From JASHPR01 sp963739645 (GTDB taxonomy: Bacteria; Actinomycetota; Actinomycetes; Streptosporangiales; Streptosporangiaceae), in the NCBI GenBank assembly GCA_963739645.1, contig CAVUBM010000056.1, positions 1 to 64,000 on the forward strand: 64,000 nucleotides of DNA, written 5' to 3'. The notes under the pieces are model-generated. The model was not told the DNA's origin and searched no databases. It was given only the letters and a program-made list of their open reading frames with translations. Positions 13,884 to 21,647 of the stretch are shown here, piece by piece; position 1 is the first letter of the stretch; every line of letters starts with the position of its first letter. The translations under genes and the position numbers were made by a program.

Positions 13884-15284
13884 TCAGAGCTTCGACCAGG
13901 CCTGGGTCAGCACGCTGCGCAGGATCTGCTCCATCTCGTCGAAATGCTCCTGGGTGCAGGTCAGCGGGGGAGACAGCTGGATGACCGGATCGCCCCTGTC
14001 GTCGGCCCGGCAGATGAGGCCGGCCTCGAACAGGGCGGGGGAGAGGAAGCCGCGCAGCAGCCGCTCGGACTCATCGTCATCGAACGTCTCGCGGGTGGCC
14101 TTGTCCTTGACCAGCTCGATCCCGTAGAAGTAGCCGTCGCCGCGGACGTCGCCCACGATGGGCAGGTCGCTGAGCCGCTCCAGGGCGGCCCGGAACGCCC
14201 CCTCGTTCGCCCTGACGTTGCCGAGCAGGTCCTCCTTCTCGAACACGTCCAGGTTGGCCAGGGCCACCGCGCAGGAGACCGGGTGCCCGGCAAACGTGAT
14301 GCCGTGCAGGAAGCTGGAGTCACCGGCGGTGAACGGCTCCATCAGCCGGTCGCTGACCATCATCCCGCCCAGCGGGGAGTACCCAGAGGTGACGCCCTTG
14401 GCGAACGTGATGATGTCGGGCTGGTAGCCGTACCGCTGCGAGCCGAAGTAGTACCCGAGCCGGCCGAACGCGCAGATGACCTCGTCCGACACGAGCAGCA
14501 CCCCGTACCGGTCGCAGATCTCCCTGACCCGCTGGAAGTAGCCGGGCGGCGGCGGGAAGCAGCCGCCGGAGTTCTGCACCGGCTCGAGGAACACCGCCGC
14601 GACCGAGTCCGCGCCCTCGCGCAGGATCGCCCGCTCGATCTCGTCGGCCGCCCAGACACCGAACGCCTCCAGGTCATCGGCGACGAACCCGGGGGCCCGG
14701 TAGAAGTTGGTGTTGGGGACCCGCACGCCGCCCGGGGGCAGCGGCTCGAACGGCGCCTTGAGCCCGGCCAGGCCGGTGATGGCCAGCGCGCCCATCGAGG
14801 TGCCGTGGTAGGCGATGTCCCGGCTGATCACCTTGTAGCGGCCGGGCTGGCCGGTCATCTTGAAGTACTGCTTGGCCAGCTTCCAGGCGGATTCCACCGC
14901 CTCCGAGCCGCTCGTGGTGAACCAGGCCCGGTTCAGGTCGCCGGGGGCCATCTCCGCCAGCCGCTGCGCGAGCTCGATCGCGCGCGGGTGCGCGTAGGAC
15001 CAGAGCGGGAAGTAGGCGAGCTCGCTGCCCTGGCGCGCCGCGGCCTCGGCGACGTCCTTGCGGCCGTGACCGATCTGGCTCACGAAGAGCCCGGCCAGTC
15101 CGTCCAGATAGCGCTTGCCGTGCTGGTCGTAGACGTACTGGCCGGAGCCGCGCACGATGACCGGCACCTCGTGACCGGCGTACGACGACATGCGGGTGAA
15201 GTGCAGCCAGAGGTTCCGCTTGGCCGCGGCCTGCAGGGCCTCCGGGGTCAGCTGCGCGGTGTCGTGGGTGCCTGGTGATGTCAT
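13884..15284 (-). CDS. Class III PLP-dependent aminotransferase (omega-amino acid or polyamine type)
   Basis: A 466-residue fold-type I aminotransferase. It has the substrate-side start RNLWLHFTRMSSY, the cofactor-binding WFTTSGSEAVESAWKLA, the Asp in LLVSDEVICAFGRLG, the Schiff-base lysine in ITFAKGVTSGYSPLG and HGITFAGHPVSCA. This is the subgroup of beta-alanine, taurine and putrescine-pyruvate transaminases. Its ATG overlaps the stop of the AsnC-type regulator (ATGA at 15281-15284), so the two form an operon. A neighbouring FAD amine oxidase and an aldehyde dehydrogenase tail suggest amine or polyamine catabolism. The exact substrate cannot be told. Confidence 0.88.
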   Translation of the reverse strand: MTSPGTHDTAQLTPEALQAAAKRNLWLHFTRMSSYAGHEVPVIVRGSGQYVYDQHGKRYLDGLAGLFVSQIGHGRKDVAEAAARQGSELAYFPLWSYAHPRAIELAQRLAEMAPGDLNRAWFTTSGSEAVESAWKLAKQYFKMTGQPGRYKVISRDIAYHGTSMGALAITGLAGLKAPFEPLPPGGVRVPNTNFYRAPGFVADDLEAFGVWAADEIERAILREGADSVAAVFLEPVQNSGGCFPPPPGYFQRVREICDRYGVLLVSDEVICAFGRLGYYFGSQRYGYQPDIITFAKGVTSGYSPLGGMMVSDRLMEPFTAGDSSFLHGITFAGHPVSCAVALANLDVFEKEDLLGNVRANEGAFRAALERLSDLPIVGDVRGDGYFYGIELVKDKATRETFDDDESERLLRGFLSPALFEAGLICRADDRGDPVIQLSPPLTCTQEHFDEMEQILRSVLTQAWSKL

Positions 15285-15820
15285 CTGGTCCCCCAGCTGT
15301 AGGACTGCTTGCGCAGCTTCAGGTAGACGAACGTCTCGGTCGTGGTCACGCTCGGGATGGTGCGCACTTGGCTGAGGATCTCCAGCAGCTGCTCGTCGTC
15401 CTCGCAGACGACTTCGATCAGCAGGTCGAAGGAACCAGCGGTGATGACCACGTAGTCGATCTCAGGCATGGCCGCGAGCTGGTCGGCGACCTGTTCCAGG
15501 TCTCCGCTGCACCTGACGCCGATCATGGTCTGGCGGCGGAACCCGAGGGTCATCGGGTCGGTCACGGCGACGATCTGCATCGCCCCGCCGTCGATCAGGC
15601 GCTGCACCCGCTGGCGCACCGCAGCCTCGGACAGGCCGACGGCCTTGCCGATTGCGGCGTAGGAACGCCGGCCGTCTTGCTGCAGCTGCTCGATGATCTG
15701 CTTGGAGATGGTGTCGAGGAGCAGCCGGACCTGGCCGGTTCCGTTGCCGCGCTGGGGCAGGCCAGCCTCAGCGCGCCGCCGCCCCTCCGGGGCCAGGGGT
15801 GTCCCTGGCAAATGCCCCAT
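15281..15820 (-). CDS. Lrp/AsnC-family transcriptional regulator
   Basis: A 179-residue regulator. The N-terminal HTH_AsnC region is LDTISKQIIEQLQQDGRRSY, AAIGKAVGLSEAAVRQRVQR and LIDGGAMQIVAVTDP. The C-terminal RAM ligand domain is GVRCSGDLEQVADQLAAMPE, YVVITAGSFDLLIEVVCED and IPSVTTTETFVYLKLRKQ. Start codons further in are possible, because the first 30 residues are low-complexity (GRRRAEAGLPQRGNG). It is translationally coupled to the aminotransferase downstream and probably controls that operon in response to an amino acid. Confidence 0.88.
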   Translation of the reverse strand: MGHLPGTPLAPEGRRRAEAGLPQRGNGTGQVRLLLDTISKQIIEQLQQDGRRSYAAIGKAVGLSEAAVRQRVQRLIDGGAMQIVAVTDPMTLGFRRQTMIGVRCSGDLEQVADQLAAMPEIDYVVITAGSFDLLIEVVCEDDEQLLEILSQVRTIPSVTTTETFVYLKLRKQSYSWGTR

Positions 15821-15948
15821 ACGCTTGCCTCCTCCGCATTGGCAATCCTGCCACGCTCACCCCCGCTGTCAACTGATTCCGCAGGGGCAAGCGAGTCCTG
15901 GCTACTGATTCACTTGTCTTGTGCCCCGCTGACATGCCAGGGTCGTAG

Positions 15949-16060
15949 TCGGCCGGAGCACGGCGGTTTCAAGAATTCGGGCTACGGCAAGGATCTTTCG
16001 ATGTATGGCTTCGAGGACTACACCCGCATCAAACACGTCATGAGCTACATCGGGAGCTGA
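15949..16060 (+). pseudogene. C-terminal tail of an aldehyde dehydrogenase
   Basis: The plus strand encodes PEHGGFKNSGYGKDLSMYGF followed by EDYTRIKHVMSYIGS and a stop at 16058-16060. This is the characteristic end of gamma-aminobutyraldehyde/betaine-type aldehyde dehydrogenases (PHGGxKxSGYGKDLS, EDYTxIKHV). The other 440 residues are missing: upstream is the promoter side of the AsnC gene. It abuts the FAD amine oxidase gene, the order seen in putrescine catabolism clusters, so most of a real partner gene was deleted. Confidence 0.75.
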
Positions 16061-16079
16061 GACTCAGGGAGCGTCTGCG

Positions 16080-17521
16080 GTGACTAGCGTTCGGCGCGAT
16101 GATTCCGGCATGACCATTCAGGCGGACGTGGCGGCGGCCCTGGCGGACAGCAAGCCGGTGCCGTACTGGCTGGACCAGCCGGACGCACCTGCGGCCCTGC
16201 CCGCCCTCGCCGAGGGCACCCGGGCCGACCTGGCCGTGGTCGGCGGCGGGTTCACCGGCCTGTGGACCGCGCTGCTCGCGCGGGAGCGCTACCCCGACGC
16301 CGACATCGTGCTGCTGGAGGCCAAGACCGTCGGCTGGGCCGCGTCCGGGCGCAACGGCGGTTTCTGCTCGGCCAGCCTCACCCACGGCCTGGCCAACGGC
16401 ATCGCCAGGTTCCCCGCTGAGATGCCCACGCTGGTCCGGCTCGGCCAGGCGAACCTGGACGAGATCGGCGCCGCGGTCGACGCGTACGGCATCGACTGCG
16501 GCTTCGAGCGCACCGGCGAGCTGCTCGTGGCCACCGCGCCCTGGCAGCTCGAGGGCCTGGCCGAGGACGCGGCCGCGGCCCGCCGGTTCGGCGAGGAGGT
16601 CATGCTGCTCGACGCCGACGCCGTCCGGGAGGAGCTCAACTCACCGACCTACCTGGGCGGCACCTGGCACACCCGCAACTGCGCCATGCTGGACCCGGCC
16701 CGGCTCGCCTGGGGGCTGCGGCGTGCCTGTGCCGCGTCCGGCGTGCGGATCTACGAGAACACGCCGGTGCGGTCGATCGCCAACGAGGGTCACGCGGGCC
16801 TGCGCGTGAGCCACGCCGCACGGCGCCGTGCACGCGGCCCGCGTCGCGCTGGGCACCGGCTGCTTCTCGCCCCTGCTGCGCCGGCTGCGGCGCTACCTGG
16901 TCCCGGCGTACGACTACGCGCTGGTCACCGAGCCGCTCTCCGCCCCGCAGCTGGCCAGTATCGGCTGGCAGAACCGGCAGGGAGCCGCCGACGCCGCGAA
17001 CCAGTTCCACTACTTCCGGCTCACCAGCGACAACCGGGTCCTGTGGGGCGGCTATGACGCGGTGTACTACAACGGCGGCCGGATCAGGCCGGAGCAGGAC
17101 CAGAGCCCGGAGACCTTCGCCCTGCTCGCTGAGCACTTCTTCGAAGCGTTCCCGCAGCTGGCGGGCCGTCAGGTTCACGCACGCCTGGGGCGGCGTGATC
17201 GACACCTGCAGCCGGTTCTGCGCGTTCTACGGCCTCGCCCACGGCAAGCGGCTCGCCTACGCGGCCGGGTACACCGGCCTGGGCGTCGCCGCGACCCGGT
17301 TCGGCGCGAACGTGATCCTCGACCTGCTGGACGGCGAGCCCACGGAGCGGACCTCCCTGCAACTGGTGCGCACGAAGCCGCTCCCGTTCCCGCCGGAGCC
17401 GCTGCGGTCCGGCGTCATCCAGATGACCCGGGCCTCGATAGCGAAGGCGGACCGTAACGAGGGGCAGCGGGACATGTGGCTGCGCACGCTGGACCGGCTC
17501 GGTCTCGGATTCGATTCCTGA
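16080..17521 (+). CDS. FAD-dependent amine oxidoreductase (PuuB/DAO family), two frameshifts
   Basis: A protein of about 480 residues if two one-base shifts (near 16810 and 17168) are corrected. Segment 1 has the Rossmann motif VVGGGFTGLWTALLARERYP, VLLEAKTVGWAASGRNGGF and the substrate domain. Segment 2 reads HAARVALGTGCFSPLLRRLR, LVTEPLSAPQ and LWGGYDAVYYNGGR. Segment 3 reads VRFTHAWGGVIDTCSRFCAF and YAAGYTGLGVAATRFGAN. This is the DAO family as in gamma-glutamylputrescine oxidase, oxidising a primary amine to the aldehyde. The start could be GTG 16080 or ATG 16110. It follows an aldehyde dehydrogenase tail, supporting polyamine catabolism. The frameshifts look like sequencing errors. Confidence 0.78.
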
Positions 17522-17535
17522 GCCCGGCAGGGCTC

Positions 17536-17601
17536 GAGCCCGGTCCGGCGCCCCTGCGCCCCGGCTCCGAGCCCGGTCCGGCGCCCCTGCGCCCCGGCTC
17601 C
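17536..17601. repeat. Perfect 33-bp tandem duplication
   Basis: Two identical copies, 17536-17568 and 17569-17601, starting GAGCCCGGTCCGGCGCCCCT, just after the amine oxidase stop. Partial decay continues to both sides. Confidence 0.8.
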
Positions 17602-17950
17602 GGCTCAGCCTCGGCCTGGCTGGTGAATGGTTTCAGGAAACCCGGCGCCCCGGCTCGGCGGCTAAGCCGTGGCAGGTGACCTGAGTCGGGTCGGTCGTGA
17701 CCCGGTCCTGGGCGTTCACCTCGGACAAGGACCGGCCGCAGCACGGCATCAGCAAGGTGTCCGATGACGGGCTGCGGTGTGTCACGGTGCCCCGACCTGG
17801 AGCCGCGTGTTCATCGGTGGCGTGGCGAACAGACTGCCGTCTGTTCCATGGGCGGGCTGGCATGGCTGAATGATACGAGCGAGCCTCTGAATTGTCTCTG
17901 TGACGAAAACATCCGGTGATAGGAGCATGTCGAGCCGGTTACTGGACGTG

Positions 17951-17967
17951 TCGTATATGAGATACGA
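17951..17967. promoter_or_regulatory. Putative operator of the GntR regulator
   Basis: TCGTAT-ATGAG-ATACGA, arms perfectly inverted, 60 bp upstream of the GntR start. Position and shape suit autoregulation by the FCD-type GntR protein that follows; this is inference. Confidence 0.5.
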
Positions 17968-18026
17968 TAGCGGGCGAGTTGCCGCCCAGGCGGCCATAAC
18001 CGGGTCCGAGGAGCTGCGGAGCGATC

Positions 18027-18712
18027 ATGACCGGGAGCACCGTCCTGACCGGGGCGGTCGGCGCGATCCCGCTGCGGACCGCGGCCGTGCTCGACGCCAT
18101 TTCCCGCGCGATCCTGACCGGGGAGCTGCCCCCGGGCCGGAGCCTGGTCGAGGCTGATCTGGCCACGGCCCTGGGCGTCTCCAAGACGCCCGTGCGGGAG
18201 GCGCTGAAGACCCTGGCGGGCGCGGGCCTGGTGACCATGAGCCCGTACCGGGGCGCGACCGTGCGGGCCATCGACGACGCCACCGCGCGCAGCATCTATG
18301 ACATGCGGCTGCTGCTCGAACCCGAGGCCGTCCGGCGCGCCGTCGCCCGGCCCGGGCCGGCCCGGACGGCGGCAGCAGGCTCGCGGCCGCGCGCGCGGCG
18401 CTCGAGGCCGCGGATAACGCGCCCGGTCAGGCCGCACGCAGCCTGGCCAACCGCGAGTTCCATCGCGCCCTGTACCTGGGCTGCGGCAACCCGCTGCTGG
18501 CCGGGGCCCTGGACAACCTGCGGGACCAGACGGCGCTCATATCGGTGGCGGCCTGGCAGCAGGAGCCGTCCTGGCGCCTCGAGGCCGAGGAGCACCAGGC
18601 CATCCTCACGGCCGCGGCCGACGGCGACGGCGAGCGGGCCGCCGGACTGCTCGCCGCGCACATCGGCAGCTTCGCCGCACGTCGTTTCCCCGGCTGGGGG
18701 AACGATGACTGA
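18027..18712 (+). CDS. GntR-family (FCD-type) regulator, one frameshift
   Basis: The winged helix is clear: AAVLDAISRAILTGELPPGR, LATALGVSKTPVREALKTLA and GLVTMSPYRGATVR. After AVRRAVAR the frame shifts near 18355 and continues in a frame reading RLAAARAALEAADNA, SLANREFHRALYLGCGNPLL and EEHQAILTAAADGDGERAAG, the all-helical FCD ligand domain with its metal-binding His residues. The corrected length is about 228 residues. The stop at 18710-18712 lies just before the DHDPS-family gene, so it heads the sugar-acid operon and probably regulates it. Confidence 0.8.
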
Positions 18713-18737
18713 GGGAACGATGACTGACAGGAGGTGA
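18705..18737 (+). CDS. Minicistron between the GntR and DHDPS-family genes
   Basis: ATG at 18705 overlaps the end of the GntR gene and opens MTEGTMTDRR, ending at TGA 18735-18737, which overlaps the GTG at 18734. It contains a 15-bp tandem duplication of GAACGATGACTGAGG, so it appears to have arisen by duplication of the gene junction. Confidence 0.35.
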   Translation: MTEGTMTDRR

Positions 18738-18739
18738 CG

Positions 18740-19681
18740 GTGAGCCTTGACTCCGCTGCGGCGGGCCGGCTGAAGGACGCGCTGGCGACGGTGGTGGCGA
18801 TCCCGGTCACCCCGTTCGACGCCGCCGGTGACGTCGACTGGGACACGCACGCCCGGCTGATCCGGCGCCTGGTCGACGGCGGGGTCACGGTGGTCACGCC
18901 GAACGGCAACACCGGGGAGTTCTACGCGCTGACCCAGGATGAGACGCGGCGCGCGACCGAGTCGGCGATCAAGGCCGCCGAGGGCAATGCCGAGGTGCTG
19001 GTGGGCGTCGGCCTGGACACGGCCAGCGCGATCAGCGCTGCCCGGCACGCCAGCGACGCGGGCGCGAGCATGGTGATGATCCATCAGCCGGTGCACCCCT
19101 ACCTCTCCGGCGACGGCTGGATCGCGTACCACGAGGCCATCGCCGAGGCGGTCCCCGACACGGGCGTGGTGCTCTACGTCAGGGACCCGCGGATCAACGG
19201 CCCGCTGATCGCCCGGCTCGGAGAACGCTGCCCGAACGTCATCGGCGTCAAGTACGCGGTGCGCGACCCGGTCCTGTTCGCCGCGGTCGCGCGGGACACC
19301 GCCCCTGGCCGGTTCGCCTGGCTGGCCGGCCTGGCCGAGCTGACCGCGCCCGGGCTGTGGCCAGCGGGCGCGCGGGGGTTCACCTCCGGCCTGGTCAACG
19401 TCGTCCCGGCGCTGCCCCTGTCGATGCTCGCCGCCCTGCGCCAGGGCGACCTACGCCGCGGCCATGGCCGTATGGGACGCGGTCCGGCCGTTCGAGGAGC
19501 TGCGCAGCGCCGACGCGTCGGCCGACAACGTCAGCGTGGTCAAGGAGGCGCTGGCCCAGCTCGGCCTGTGCCGCCGGGCCGTGCGCCCGCCGAGCAGGCT
19601 GCTGCCGGGAACCGGCGCTCGCAGGTCGCGGCGATCCTCGCGTCCTGGGGCCTGGAGGTCGTGCCGGAGGCGCGCCAATGA
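18740..19681 (+). CDS. DHDPS/NAL-family aldolase or dehydratase, two frameshifts
   Basis: A class I lyase of the dihydrodipicolinate synthase superfamily. It reads VVAIPVTPFDAAGDVDWDTH, VVTPNGNTGEFYALTQDETR, the tyrosine in YVRDPRINGPL (VVLYVRD) and the Schiff-base lysine in VIGVKYAVRD. Next to a sugar-acid dehydratase it most likely acts on a 2-keto-3-deoxy sugar acid (2-dehydro-3-deoxyarabonate or 5-keto-4-deoxyglucarate dehydratase type), not in lysine synthesis. Shifts near 19451 and 19610 must be corrected to read YAAAMAVWDAVRPFEELR and then SQVAAILASWGLEVVPEARQ. Length about 310. GTG at 18740 has AGGAGG 5 nt upstream. Its last codons are the first unit of the minicistron array. Confidence 0.8.
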   Translation: MSLDSAAAGRLKDALATVVAIPVTPFDAAGDVDWDTHARLIRRLVDGGVTVVTPNGNTGEFYALTQDETRRATESAIKAAEGNAEVLVGVGLDTASAISAARHASDAGASMVMIHQPVHPYLSGDGWIAYHEAIAEAVPDTGVVLYVRDPRINGPLIARLGERCPNVIGVKYAVRDPVLFAAVARDTAPGRFAWLAGLAELTAPGLWPAGARGFTSGLVNVVPALPLSMLAALRQGDLRRGHGRMGRGPAVRGAAQRRRVGRQRQRGQGGAGPARPVPPGRAPAEQAAAGNRRSQVAAILASWGLEVVPEARQ

Positions 19682-19758
19682 ACACCGTGCCGGAGGCGCG
19701 CCGATGAACACCGTGCCGGAGGCGCGTCAATGAACACCGTGCCTGAGACGCGCCAATG
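19652..19758 (+). repeat. 26-bp minicistron array 1 (three 9-residue cistrons before the dehydratase)
   Basis: Four 26-bp units in exact register (19652, 19678, 19704, 19730). The first is the end of the DHDPS-family gene (VVPEARQ, stop). The next three each have ATG, eight more codons and a TGA overlapping the next ATG: MNTVPEARR, MNTVPEARQ and MNTVPETRQ. The codons CCG GAG GCG supply GGAGG 7 nt before each following ATG. The last hands over to the ATG of the dehydratase at 19756, which itself begins MNT. The same unit occurs before the GH4 gene at 36271. Confidence 0.9.
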
Positions 19759-21519
19759 AACACAGCGGCGGGGCGGCGCCGGACGCCGCAGCAGCTGCGC
19801 AGCTACCGGTGGTTCGGCGACGGCCCGATCGGGGAAGCCGGGCTGCGCACGTTCAGCCACCGGTCCCGGATGCGCCAGCTCGGCTACCCGCCGGACGAGC
19901 ACCTCGGCAAGCCGGTCATCGCGATCCTGAACACCTGGTCGGACATCAACCCGTGCCACATGCACCTGCGCGAGCGCGCCGAGCAGGTCAAGCGCGGGGT
20001 GTGGCAGGCCGGCGGCTTCCCGCTGGAGTTCCCGGTCGCCACGCTGTCGGAGACGTTCCAGAAGCCGACCCCGATGCTGTACCGCAACCTGCTCGCGATG
20101 GAGACCGAGGAGCTGCTGCGCTCCTACCCGGTTGACGGCGCGGTGCTGATGGGCGGGTGTGACAAGACCACCCCGGCGCTGCTCATGGGCGCGGCCAGCG
20201 CGGGCTTCCCGGCGATGTACGTGCCCGCGGGGCCGATGCTGCGCGGCAACTTCCGCGGCAGGCCGCTGGGCAGCGGCACCGACCTGTGGAAGTACTGGGA
20301 CGAGTACCGGGCCGGGCTGATCGGCGAGTGCGAGCTGTCCGAGCTCGAGTGCGGGATCGCCCGCTCGCCCGGGCACTGCATGACCATGGGCACCGCCTCG
20401 ACCATGACCTCAGCCGCCGAGGCGCTGGGCATGACCCTGCCCGGCGCCGCCTCGATCCCGGCCGTCGACTCGGCGCACTACCGGATGGCCTCGGCCAGCG
20501 GCCAGCGGGCGGTCGAGATGGTGTGGGAGGACCTCACCCCGGGCCAGATCCTCACCCGCGAGGCGTTCGAGGACGCGGCCGCCACCGTGCTCGCGCTCGG
20601 CGGCTCGACCAACGCGCTGATCCACCTCATCGCGATGGCCGGGCGCTGCGGCGTGCCGCTGACCCTGGACGACTTCGACGTGATCGCCCGGCGGGTCCCG
20701 GTGCTGGCCAACATCCGGCCCGGTGGGGCGTACCTGATGGAGGACTTCTACTACGCGGGCGGCCTGCCCGCGCTGCTCGCCCAGCTCGCCACCGTCCCCG
20801 GGGCCCTGCACACCGGCCGCCCGACCGTGACCGGCGCCACGCTGGGCCAGAACCTGGCCGCCGCCACCGTGCACAACGAGGACGTGATCCGCTCCCCGGA
20901 GCGGGCCCTGGCCGCCGAGGGCGGGGTGGCGGTGCTGCGCGGCAACCTGGCCCCGGACGGCGCCGTGATCAAGCACATCGCGGCCGAGCCGCGGCTGCTC
21001 AAGCACACCGGCCCGGCCGTGGTGTTCGACGGCTACCAGGACATCAGGGAGCGCATCGACGACCCGTCGCTGGGCATCACCGCCGACTCGGTGCTCGTGC
21101 TGCGCGGCGCCGGGCCGCTGGGCGGGCCCGGCATGCCCGAGTACGGCATGCTGCCGATCCCGGACTACCTGCTCGCCGCCGGCGTCAGGGACATGGTCCG
21201 GGTGTCCGACGCCCGGATGAGCGGCACCAGCTACGGGGCATGCGTACTGCACGTCTCTCCCGAGTCGCACGCCGGGGGGCCGCTGGCCCTGGTGCGCACC
21301 GGTGACCTGGTCACCCTCGACGTGCCGGCCAGGTCACTGCGGCTGGAGGTCCCCGATGCCGAACTGGCCCGCCGCCGCGCCGCGTGGCGGCGGCCGGAGC
21401 CGTTCTACCAGCGGGGGTACGGCGCGCTCTACAGCGACCACATCACCCAGGCCAACCTGGGCTGCGACTTCGACTTCCTGGCCCGTCCCGGCGCCACCCC
21501 CGATCCCGACCCGCGGTAG
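19756..21519 (+). CDS. IlvD/Edd-family dehydratase (L-arabinonate/sugar-acid dehydratase type)
   Basis: A 587-residue Fe-S dehydratase. Diagnostic segments are ILNTWSDINPCHMHLRERAE (cluster Cys in NPCHMHL), VLMGGCDKTTPALLMGAAS (second Cys), GHCMTMGTASTMTSAAEALG (third Cys), ALGGSTNALIHLIAMA and RVSDARMSGTSYGACVLHVS. The family removes water from 2,3-dihydroxy acids. The TWSDINPCH signature and length match sugar-acid members such as L-arabinonate dehydratase rather than the amino-acid enzyme IlvD. It follows the minicistron array; the start at 19756 is exactly one 26-bp period after the previous ATG. A DHDPS-family enzyme upstream would process the 2-keto-3-deoxy product. Confidence 0.9.
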   Translation: MNTAAGRRRTPQQLRSYRWFGDGPIGEAGLRTFSHRSRMRQLGYPPDEHLGKPVIAILNTWSDINPCHMHLRERAEQVKRGVWQAGGFPLEFPVATLSETFQKPTPMLYRNLLAMETEELLRSYPVDGAVLMGGCDKTTPALLMGAASAGFPAMYVPAGPMLRGNFRGRPLGSGTDLWKYWDEYRAGLIGECELSELECGIARSPGHCMTMGTASTMTSAAEALGMTLPGAASIPAVDSAHYRMASASGQRAVEMVWEDLTPGQILTREAFEDAAATVLALGGSTNALIHLIAMAGRCGVPLTLDDFDVIARRVPVLANIRPGGAYLMEDFYYAGGLPALLAQLATVPGALHTGRPTVTGATLGQNLAAATVHNEDVIRSPERALAAEGGVAVLRGNLAPDGAVIKHIAAEPRLLKHTGPAVVFDGYQDIRERIDDPSLGITADSVLVLRGAGPLGGPGMPEYGMLPIPDYLLAAGVRDMVRVSDARMSGTSYGACVLHVSPESHAGGPLALVRTGDLVTLDVPARSLRLEVPDAELARRRAAWRRPEPFYQRGYGALYSDHITQANLGCDFDFLARPGATPDPDPR

Positions 21520-21647
21520 CCACTCCGCCAGGGGATCGCGTCGGTGAAGAGCAACCCGCCCGGCGCCGAGACAAACGACCAGACCGGCGACTAGTCGGGC
21601 AGGCCGCAGATCACCGGGCGGTCAGCCGGGCCGCTACGGTGATCGTC

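Larger units (their letters stand above)
17522..18026. other. Non-coding region with a tandem repeat and a palindromic operator
   Basis: Holds a perfect 33-bp tandem duplication (17536-17601), an unremarkable stretch 17640-17880 with no supported gene, and the GntR-type palindrome at 17951-17967. The promoter of the GntR operon should lie at its right end. Confidence 0.5.

Noticed and set aside
13944..15278. Long plus-strand frame opposite the aminotransferase
   Set aside because: Typical antisense shadow of a high-GC gene; no domains. The same holds for the other long frames opposite or out of phase with clear genes.
19678..19759. Array 1 as a CRISPR or REP-type repeat
   Set aside because: Units are contiguous without spacers, are not palindromic and are in phase with start and stop codons, so neither class fits.
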